Assembly: GCA_019241915.1 (NCBI GenBank)
Contig: JAFAWI010000502.1
Span: 1-7,344, forward strand
Direction: 5' to 3'
DNA from: Alphaproteobacteria bacterium
GTDB lineage: Bacteria > Pseudomonadota > Alphaproteobacteria > ATCC43930 > CGMCC-115725
Length of the DNA: 7,344 nt
Part shown: in pieces, positions 1 to 5,157 of the stretch
Position numbering within the stretch: position 1 is the first letter of the stretch
How the letters are laid out: each line of letters opens with the position of its first letter
The notes under the pieces: model-generated
The model's database searches: none
Told to the model about the DNA's origin: nothing
What the model saw: the letters and a program-made list of their open reading frames with translations, nothing else
Made by a program: the position numbers and the translations under genes

Positions 1-263
1 TGCAGGTCGAGCCGGGCCTCGATTTTGTAGCGGCCGCGCTTCAAGCGCTCGGCCGCCGCGCGGTCGGGTCCTAAGACCGGATCGAGAGCCGGGCGCAGCA
101 TGGGTGGCGGACGCGGGGCATCCGGTGGCGCCGCGGGTGGCGGCGGCCTCGGGGGCGCTGATGGCGGGAGCGTTGGCCGCACCGCGATCCGCTTGACCTC
201 GCGCGTCGCCCAGCGCCACAAGGCGGCGTCGCTATCGCTCGCCGTCGGCTTCGCTCGCGCCAT
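1..263 (-). CDS. Smr-domain (MutS2-type small MutS-related) protein, N-terminal part, cut by the window edge
   Basis: This is the first 87 codons of a gene that leaves the window at its left edge. From the ATG at 263 the product begins MARAKPTASDSDAALW, continues with a basic helix (WRWATREVKRI, residues 16-26), then a linker very rich in Pro and Ala (about 30-57). It ends with LDPVLGPDRAAAERLKRG and ARLDLH, where the last His codon is split by the edge. The ALW...TR.VKRI start, the linker and the LDxxxxxxxAERLKRG...ARLDLHG pattern are typical of alphaproteobacterial stand-alone Smr proteins. Smr domains are nucleases or nucleic-acid binders in repair or ribosome quality control; the role of this subgroup is not established. 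The start lies 32 nt inside lutC in another frame, which suggests translational coupling to the lut genes. No good Shine-Dalgarno sequence is visible. The catalytic part of the domain is outside the window. Confidence 0.82.
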   Translation of the reverse strand, partial: MARAKPTASDSDAALWRWATREVKRIAVRPTLPPSAPPRPPPPAAPPDAPRPPPMLRPALDPVLGPDRAAAERLKRGRYKIEARLDL

Positions 264-927
264 CGTCGATCAGGATCACGTGCAAGCGGCGCGGCCCGTG
301 TGCGCCCAGCTCGATGCGTTGCTCGATATCCCCGGTGCGCGACGGTCCGGTGATGAAATTGACCGTGCGCGGCAGGGCGCCGCGGGCGCGCAGCAAGTCC
401 CAGCCATCCTCGTAAGTGGCGACGACCTGACCGCTGCGCACCACGACGATATGCGTGTCCGGCAGGAAATTGAGCGTTGTCGGGGTCCGCTCGCCCGACA
501 TCAGCATCAGCGTGCCGGTCTCGGCGACGGCGGCGAGGCACGGGGTCAGCGAGACCGCGTCCTCGGGCGATGACTTGCCCCGGCGGATGCGCAGCAATGG
601 CCGCGCGTCCCACGGCAAAGCGTCGAGCGCCGGATCGGGTGCCATTGCCAACTCAGCCGGCAGGTTCTCCGCGGCTAAATAGCGGGCCACTTCGCCGGGC
701 ACGTCGCCTGCGTCGGAGACGCGGGCCACCGTCGTCTGGACGGCCTCGGCCATGTCGACAAACAGTCGGAGCCGCGCCGCCGGTTCGAGCGCGGCGGCGC
801 GGGCCGGGATCAGGTTGCGCCGGTGCGTCGCGACCCGCGCCGTCAGCTCGGCGGCAACCGCATCCGACACCGCGCCGCGGCCAAGCCCGCGGCGAACAGC
901 CGCCAGGACATCATCGCGCGCCGTCAT
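232..927 (-). CDS. lutC: Lactate utilization protein C (LUD domain)
   Basis: The product is a 231-residue cytoplasmic protein of the LutC/YkgG family, a normal length. LutC is the third component of the LutABC complex that oxidises L-lactate to pyruvate; its exact catalytic part in the complex is not settled. The first 120 residues are weakly conserved and helical. The LUD core follows: AETGTLML (135-142), RTPTTLNFLPDTHIVVV (147-163), and NFITGPSRTGDIEQ (190-203), then GPRRLHVILIDDG near the end. These are the family hallmarks. The ATG at 927 overlaps the lutB stop in an ATGA junction, so translation is probably coupled; no clear Shine-Dalgarno sequence is seen. The 3' end overlaps the start of the Smr gene by 32 nt. 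An open frame continuing upstream inside lutB has no family similarity and was not included. Confidence 0.93.
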   Translation of the reverse strand: MTARDDVLAAVRRGLGRGAVSDAVAAELTARVATHRRNLIPARAAALEPAARLRLFVDMAEAVQTTVARVSDAGDVPGEVARYLAAENLPAELAMAPDPALDALPWDARPLLRIRRGKSSPEDAVSLTPCLAAVAETGTLMLMSGERTPTTLNFLPDTHIVVVRSGQVVATYEDGWDLLRARGALPRTVNFITGPSRTGDIEQRIELGAHGPRRLHVILIDDGASEADGER

Positions 928-2348
928 CGCCGCGCCCGGCCGCGCTCGGCCCACAGCGCATGAAAGCTGCGCCCTTCGGGGGCCGGCATGTCGCGCACGC
1001 GCGTCCACTCGCCGGCGAGCGGCATCGTGCGGAAACGGCCGCGGCGCCGGCCAAGCCGGCCGAGCAGCCGCGCCTTCGCCTCGACCAAAGCGTGGTACAG
1101 CGCCGGGCGCTGCGCTACCCAGGCCCACAACCCGAGACCGTAGCGGTAGGCGGCGGGCGCCTTCCGCAGCGCGAATTGCCGCTCGCGCCAATGACGCATC
1201 ATTTTCGGCAGCGGGATCCTCACCGGGCAGACGCTCTCGCAGCGCCCGCAGAAGCTCGACGCATTGGGCAGGTCGCCGGCCTCGTCGAGGCCGATCAGCG
1301 CCGGGGTCAGCACCGCGCCCATCGGCCCGGGATAAACCCAGCCATAGGCATGGCCGCCGACCGCGGTGTAGACCGGACAGTGGTTGAGGCACGCGGCGCA
1401 GCGCAGACAGCGCAGCATATCCTGAAACTCGCCGCCGAGCAGGGCGGTGCGGCCGTTGTCGACCAGCACGACGTGATATTGCTCCGGCCCATCGAGATCG
1501 CCCGGCCGGCGCGGGCCCGTCGACATCGTCGTGTACGACGAGAATTCCTGGCCGGTCGCCGACCGCGCCAACAGCCGCAGCAGGGTCGCCGCGTCCTCGA
1601 GCGTCGGCACCACCTTCTCGATGCTGGTGATGACGATGTGGACTTTCGGCAAGGTCTGCGTCAGGTCGCCATTGCCCTCGTTGGTGACGATGATCGAGGA
1701 ACCGGTCTCGGCGACAAGAAAATTGGCGCCGGTGATGCCGACATCCGCCGTGAGGAATTGCGGCCGCAGCACCGCCCGGGCTTCGCCGCACAGAAGCGGC
1801 GCCTCGGCGAGCGGCCGGGCCGGGTCGAGCGCCGTGTGCGCCGCGCGAAACGTTGCCTCGACCTGCTCCTTCATCAGATGGATCGCCGGCGCGATGATAT
1901 GGCTCGGCGGTTCGTGGCGCAGCTGGATGATGTATTCGCCGAGGTCGGTTTCGACCGGTGTAATGCCGTTCGCCTCGAGATGCTCGTTGAGGGCGATCTC
2001 CTCGGCGACCATCGACTTGCCCTTGGTCACGGTCTTGGCGCCGACCGACCGGCAGATGCCGAGCACCGCCGCGCGCGCCGCCGCGGCGTCAGGGGCCCAA
2101 TGAACGACGCCGCCGGCCGCGGTCACCTGCCGTTCGTAAAGCTCCAGATAGAAGTCGAGGTGGCCGATGGTATGGTCCTTTATCGCCTTTCCCTCGTCGC
2201 GCAGTGCGTCGAATTCGGGCAGGCGGGCGATCGCTTCCGCCCGCCGCGCGGGGAACCCGGCGCCGGCCATGTCCAGCGCGCGGCGCAGGACCGGGTTGGC
2301 GAGCCCGGCGCGTGCGTTGCCGGCGAAGGTGTGGCTGGTCGCTTCCAT
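924..2348 (-). CDS. lutB: Lactate utilization iron-sulfur protein B
   Basis: The product is 474 residues, the usual size for LutB/YkgF, the iron-sulfur component of the LutABC L-lactate oxidation complex. The N-terminal half is a LUD domain, with TKGKSMVAEEI (108-118), TGANFLVAETGSSIIVTNEG (206-225) and LPKVHIVITSIEKVVPTLED (233-252). A ferredoxin-like region follows: C314-x2-C317-x2-C320-x3-C324-P, then GGHAYGWVYPGPMGAVLTP (331-349), then C367-x2-C370-x3-C374-P. These cysteines would hold two [4Fe-4S] clusters, the fourth ligand of the second site being less obvious. The C-terminal segment, with PLAGEWTRVRDMPAPEG (443-459), is the usual LutB tail. The ATG at 2348 is 2 nt after the lutA stop and gives MEATSHTF, matching family starts; the frame stays open far upstream, but only as a shadow of lutA. 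All key residues are intact, so the enzyme is probably functional. Confidence 0.96.
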   Translation of the reverse strand: MEATSHTFAGNARAGLANPVLRRALDMAGAGFPARRAEAIARLPEFDALRDEGKAIKDHTIGHLDFYLELYERQVTAAGGVVHWAPDAAAARAAVLGICRSVGAKTVTKGKSMVAEEIALNEHLEANGITPVETDLGEYIIQLRHEPPSHIIAPAIHLMKEQVEATFRAAHTALDPARPLAEAPLLCGEARAVLRPQFLTADVGITGANFLVAETGSSIIVTNEGNGDLTQTLPKVHIVITSIEKVVPTLEDAATLLRLLARSATGQEFSSYTTMSTGPRRPGDLDGPEQYHVVLVDNGRTALLGGEFQDMLRCLRCAACLNHCPVYTAVGGHAYGWVYPGPMGAVLTPALIGLDEAGDLPNASSFCGRCESVCPVRIPLPKMMRHWRERQFALRKAPAAYRYGLGLWAWVAQRPALYHALVEAKARLLGRLGRRRGRFRTMPLAGEWTRVRDMPAPEGRSFHALWAERGRARR

Positions 2349-2350
2349 TG

Positions 2351-3121
2351 CTATGCGCTCGGCGCGCCGATGGGCGGCGTGTCTGCGGCCATGTCCGCGA
2401 GGATTTCGGCGACGTGCCGCGCTTCCACAGCGCTGCCCGAGCGCGACAGCTTGCCGGCAATCTGCAGCAGACAGCCAAGATCGCCGGCAAGCACGCAGCG
2501 GGCGCCGAGCCGCTCGATGTCGGCGACCTTGTCGCGCGCCATCTTGTCCGAGATGTCGGCATATTTGACCGCGAACGTGCCGCCGAACCCACAGCAAATT
2601 TCGGCGCCCGGCAACTCCCTGAGGTTCAGCCCGGCGACCGATGCGAGCAGCTGGCGCGGCTGCGCCTTGATCGCAAGCTCGCGCAGGCCCGAGCACGAAT
2701 CGTGGTAGGTGACGGCGCCGTCGAAACGGGCCGCGACCTCCCGCACTTGCCGCACCTCGGTCAGGAACGAGACCAGTTCGTAAGTCCGCGTCGCCAGCTC
2801 GTGTGCGCGGGCCGCCGTCTCGGGTTCGTCGGCGAACAGCTCGGGGTAATGAACCTTGACCATGCCGGCGCACGAGCCGGACGGCGCAACGACGTAATCG
2901 TAGCCGGCAAAGGCGGCAATGACACGGCGGGCGATCGCCTTGGCATCGAGCCTGTCGCCGGAGTTATAAGCCGGCTGTCCGCAGCATGTCTGCGCGCGCG
3001 GCACCTCGACCGAGCACCCTGCCTGCTCGAGCAGTTTTATCGCGGCGAAGCCGACGGAGGGGCGGAACAAATCGACGAGGCAGGTGACGAGAAGCGCGAC
3101 CCGCACCGGTGGCGATGGCAT
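2351..3121 (-). CDS. lutA: Lactate utilization protein A (CCG-domain Fe-S oxidoreductase)
   Basis: The product is 256 residues and belongs to the LutA/YkgE family, which carries two cysteine-rich CCG domains and acts with LutB and LutC to oxidise L-lactate to pyruvate in the cytoplasm. The first domain has C14 (VTCLVD), C46-C47 (TCCGQPAYNSG) and C84 (APSGSCAGMVK). The second has C143 (YHDSCSGLRE), C176-C177 (ICCGFGGTF) and C217 (DLGCLLQIAGKL). All eight expected cysteines are present, so cluster binding looks intact. The same folds occur in heterodisulfide reductase HdrB and GlpC, but the full-length match and the adjacent lutB and lutC fix the identity. The ATG at 3121 lies 15 nt after the timA stop. 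There is no room for a separate promoter in that gap and no strong Shine-Dalgarno sequence, so transcription probably comes from timA or from a site inside it. Confidence 0.95.
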   Translation of the reverse strand: MPSPPVRVALLVTCLVDLFRPSVGFAAIKLLEQAGCSVEVPRAQTCCGQPAYNSGDRLDAKAIARRVIAAFAGYDYVVAPSGSCAGMVKVHYPELFADEPETAARAHELATRTYELVSFLTEVRQVREVAARFDGAVTYHDSCSGLRELAIKAQPRQLLASVAGLNLRELPGAEICCGFGGTFAVKYADISDKMARDKVADIERLGARCVLAGDLGCLLQIAGKLSRSGSAVEARHVAEILADMAADTPPIGAPSA

Positions 3122-3136
3122 GGCCCGCGATTTGGG

Positions 3137-3802
3137 TCAGCCGCTGCCGGTGGCGACCAGAACCCAGTTCGGGTCGGCCGTCCGCGTGTCGCGGGTGAAG
3201 GTCCAGCAATCGGTTTTTTCGGTGTGCTTCTGCGGGTCGCCATCGACCACGCTGCCATCATGCGCCCGGAGCACATTGATCTGGTCGGACACGATCTTGA
3301 CCGTCACCCGCGCGCGCCGCCCATCCAGACCGGCCTCTACGATATCGATGTCCTTGATGTTCTCGATCGTGGTGTCGAGCGTCTCCCCCGCCGTATTCCG
3401 CTCGTCGATCGCCGAAGCAAACGAGGCATACGTATCGTCGCTGAGGAGCGGTCGCAAGCCGGGTTTGTCGCCTTTGGCGAAAGCGGCGACAATGAGCTGA
3501 AAAGCCGACCGCGCCCCGTCGAGAAAGTGGCCGCTCTCGAACCCAGGATCGGCCGCGGCGATCGCCGCCAATCCGGCCGCGACCGTGCCGGCCGGTGGGG
3601 CGGCATTTGCCAGCGCGCGCGCCGGTGCCGCTCGCCCGAGCGGCACAGCCTTGTCCGCGGCTGGCGCCGCACGCCGCAGGAACGGGTCGCGCCGGCGCTC
3701 ATTGCCGGTGCGCCGGCCAAGCACGCTGCGCAGCCGCAGCACCAAAAATAGCGCCACCATCGCAAACAGGATGATGTCGAAGTAGTGCGGAATATCGCCC
3801 AT
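3137..3802 (-). CDS. timA: Tim44/TimA family putative inner-membrane adaptor
   Basis: The product is 221 residues. It starts MGDIPHYFDI, has one N-terminal membrane segment (about 8-23, DIILFAMVALFLVLRL), then the basic motif RSVLGRRTGNERRRDPF (25-41), an Ala/Pro-rich linker (44-78), and a Tim44-like domain (about 80-218). The domain has DPGFESGHFLDGARSAFQLI (85-104), AFAKGDKPGLRPLLSDDTY (107-125) and a closing DPNWVLVATG. This is the bacterial relative of mitochondrial Tim44, called TimA in alphaproteobacteria; it is probably an anchored periplasm- or cytoplasm-facing scaffold, but its bacterial function is not well defined. The ATG at 3802 is chosen because AGGA lies just upstream and because the membrane segment then begins properly. 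A longer in-frame reading to 4030 would overlap secB and adds unrelated sequence. It is divergent from secB, a common pairing in this class. Confidence 0.92.
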   Translation of the reverse strand: MGDIPHYFDIILFAMVALFLVLRLRSVLGRRTGNERRRDPFLRRAAPAADKAVPLGRAAPARALANAAPPAGTVAAGLAAIAAADPGFESGHFLDGARSAFQLIVAAFAKGDKPGLRPLLSDDTYASFASAIDERNTAGETLDTTIENIKDIDIVEAGLDGRRARVTVKIVSDQINVLRAHDGSVVDGDPQKHTEKTDCWTFTRDTRTADPNWVLVATGSG

Positions 3803-3847
3803 CGGTTCCTGTCCCGTCCGCGACGGCGCGCTGATCAACCATTCCCG

Positions 3848-3878
3848 ATTAGATAAGGATTTGCCGCAGCGGCGGCAA
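3848..3878 (-). promoter_or_regulatory. Candidate promoter for timA (and lut genes)
   Basis: On the minus strand TTGCCG (3878-3873, 4/6 to the -35 consensus) is followed by TCTAAT (3853-3848, 5/6 to the -10 consensus) with a 19-nt spacer. An overlapping choice, TATCTA (3855-3850), gives a 17-nt spacer but matches the -10 less well. The leader to the timA ATG would be about 40 nt. This is a consensus match by eye only; alphaproteobacterial promoters are degenerate. Confidence 0.35.
3861..3878. repeat. Perfect inverted repeat TTGCCG-N6-CGGCAA
   Basis: Two 6-nt arms, TTGCCG (3861-3866) and CGGCAA (3873-3878), are separated by CAGCGG. The right arm coincides with the proposed timA -35 element, so it could be an operator or merely a small hairpin. 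A 6-nt arm in such G+C-rich DNA is not rare, so functional meaning is uncertain. Confidence 0.4.
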
Positions 3879-3971
3879 GCAGAGCACGCCGGGCGAGCCT
3901 CCCGCAGCGCCGCGTCGGCGATTGCCCGGCGCCTACCTTCCGTGTTAGCGGGAGCCGCAGAGCGTGGCGGC

Positions 3972-3976
3972 GAGGG
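3972..3976 (+). promoter_or_regulatory. Ribosome binding site of secB
   Basis: GAGGG lies 5 nt before the ATG at 3982. This spacing supports that ATG over the in-frame GTG at 3964, which has no comparable site and would add only MAARAD. Confidence 0.6.
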
Positions 3977-3981
3977 CGGAC

Positions 3982-4488
3982 ATGGCGCAAACAACCGCGG
4001 GCAACGGGCAGCAAGAGACCCCTGCGGCACCCGCCGAGGCGGCGCAGCGGCTGATCGTAAGCGCCCAGTACATCAAGGATCTGTCGTTCGAGAACCCGCG
4101 CGCGCCGCACAGCCTGCAACAGCAGACCGCGGCGCCGTCGGTCGACATCAACGTCGACGTCAATGCGCATAACCTGAACCCGGACACCTACGAGGTCGTG
4201 TTGACGGTCAAGGCAACCGCCAAACTCAACGACGACCCGCTGTTCTTGCTGGAGCTATCGTACGGTGCCGTCGTCACCGTCCACAATGTGCCGCGCGACA
4301 TGCTTGCGGCCGTGCTGTTGGTCGAAACGCCGCGCCTGATGTTCCCCTTTGCCCGCAACATCGTCGCCGATGCGACGCGCGATGGCGGGTTTCCGCCGCT
4401 GATGGTCAATCCGATCGACTTTACCGAGCTGTTGCGCCGCAGTGCGGCAGAGCAGCAAGCCGGCGGCGAGGTGCCCTCAGCCGGCTAG
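3982..4488 (+). CDS. secB: Protein-export chaperone SecB
   Basis: The product is 168 residues, within the normal SecB range. SecB is a cytosolic tetrameric chaperone that holds presecretory proteins unfolded and passes them to SecA at the translocon. After a low-complexity Gln/Ala N-terminus (1-22) come family signatures: QYIKDLSFENP (29-39), VDINVDVNAHNLNPDTYEVV (54-73), LELSYGAVV (90-98), VETPRLMFPFARNIVADATR (114-133) and GFPPLMVNPIDF (136-147). The tail is short and Ala/Gly-rich. The ATG at 3982 is preferred because of GAGGG upstream; a GTG at 3964 is the alternative. It is the only plus-strand gene, divergent from timA and convergent with dnaQ, overlapping the latter's end by 12 nt. The fxsA gene often found beside secB in this class is absent. 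Confidence 0.96.
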   Translation: MAQTTAGNGQQETPAAPAEAAQRLIVSAQYIKDLSFENPRAPHSLQQQTAAPSVDINVDVNAHNLNPDTYEVVLTVKATAKLNDDPLFLLELSYGAVVTVHNVPRDMLAAVLLVETPRLMFPFARNIVADATRDGGFPPLMVNPIDFTELLRRSAAEQQAGGEVPSAG

Positions 4489-5157
4489 CGTCCACATCGG
4501 GTTGACGATGGTTGCGAGCAAGGCTTGGTGCGCCACCAGCTCCTCGGGGGTCGCGGCATGCGGTCTCGGCGGGCGGGGCGGGCGGTTGTGCATCCCCGTT
4601 CCCAGCGCCAGATCGGCGGTCTCAAGCGGCGCGAAATCGAGACCCGGCTGGCGGCCGCCAAGCAGCTCGATATAGACTGCGGCCAGCAGCCCGCAGTCGA
4701 CCACCGCGCCATGCTTGTCGCGTGCGGTGAGGTCGATGGCGAAACGGCGGCACAGCGCGTCGAGGCTGGCGGGCGATCCGGGAAAGCGCTTGCGTGCCAG
4801 CGACAGCGTATCGATAAACCGCGACGATAGCTGCGGACGACCAAGCAACGCCAGTTCGGCATTGAGAAAGGCGATATCGAACTCCGCGTTGTGGATGACA
4901 ACAGGGGCATCGCCGAGAAAGCCGAGGAGGTCGTCGATCACCGCCGCAATGGGGGGGTGGCCGGCCAAGAATTCCGCGCTTAACCCATGCACGGCATAGG
5001 CGTCCTCGGGCACGTCGCGTTCGGGATTGACGTAGCAGTGAAATTTGCGGCCGGTCGGGACGTGGTGCATGAGCTCGAGCGCGGCGATTTCGACAATGCG
5101 ATGGCCAAGCGCGGGGTCGAGGCCGGTGGTTTCGGTATCGACTACGATTTCGCGCAT
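4477..5157 (-). CDS. dnaQ: DNA polymerase III epsilon subunit (3'-5' proofreading exonuclease)
   Basis: The product is 226 residues, a typical epsilon subunit. It removes misincorporated nucleotides during replication and binds the alpha polymerase and the beta clamp. The DEDDh active site is complete: D7 and E9 in IVVDTETTGLDP, D94 in VIHNAEFDIAFLNAEL (87-102), and H149 and D154 in KHGAVVDCGLLAAVY (148-162). Just after the nuclease domain, QPGLDF (170-175) sits where E. coli epsilon has its clamp-binding QTSMAF. A Pro-rich linker (192-199) and the segment EELVAHQALLATI...PMW correspond to the alpha-binding tail. The ATG at 5157 has GGGGGAG 6 nt upstream and overlaps the coaE end by 16 nt. 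An in-frame GTG at 5202 would add 15 Pro/Ala-rich residues and is less likely. Confidence 0.95.
   Translation of the reverse strand: MREIVVDTETTGLDPALGHRIVEIAALELMHHVPTGRKFHCYVNPERDVPEDAYAVHGLSAEFLAGHPPIAAVIDDLLGFLGDAPVVIHNAEFDIAFLNAELALLGRPQLSSRFIDTLSLARKRFPGSPASLDALCRRFAIDLTARDKHGAVVDCGLLAAVYIELLGGRQPGLDFAPLETADLALGTGMHNRPPRPPRPHAATPEELVAHQALLATIVNPMWTLAG

Larger units (their letters stand above)
3803..3981. promoter_or_regulatory. Divergent timA/secB intergenic region
   Basis: This 179-nt gap between the starts of timA (leftward) and secB (rightward) must carry the promoters of both, and probably that of the timA-lutABC-smr run. It contains the most A+T-rich patch of the window (about 3837-3862) and an inverted repeat at 3861-3878. 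No small gene is evident. For secB the best plus-strand match I see is TTGCCC (3922-3927) with TGTTAG (3943-3948) at 15 nt spacing, which is poor. The boundaries rest on the two chosen start codons. Confidence 0.7.

Noticed and set aside
100..573. 157-codon plus-strand open frame at the left edge
   Set aside because: It overlaps the Smr and lutC genes antisense; the Gly/Ala-rich start simply mirrors the Pro-rich Smr linker.
477..2708. 743-codon open frame on the plus strand opposite lutB and lutC
   Set aside because: It is antisense to two clearly identified genes, is rich in Arg/Pro/Ala/Gly as expected for a shadow frame in G+C-rich DNA, and shows no recognisable motif.
2349..2873. Upstream extension of the lutB frame through lutA, hinting at a LutA-LutB fusion
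   Set aside because: The added residues are an out-of-frame reading of lutA with no LutA motifs; lutA has its own stop 2 nt before the lutB ATG.
2204..3751. 515-codon plus-strand open frame opposite lutA and timA
   Set aside because: It mirrors lutA and timA on the other strand and has shadow-frame composition.
3803..4030. N-terminal extension of timA to 4030
   Set aside because: It would run through the promoter region and into secB, and it adds Arg/Ala-rich sequence before a membrane segment that already begins properly at the ATG at 3802.
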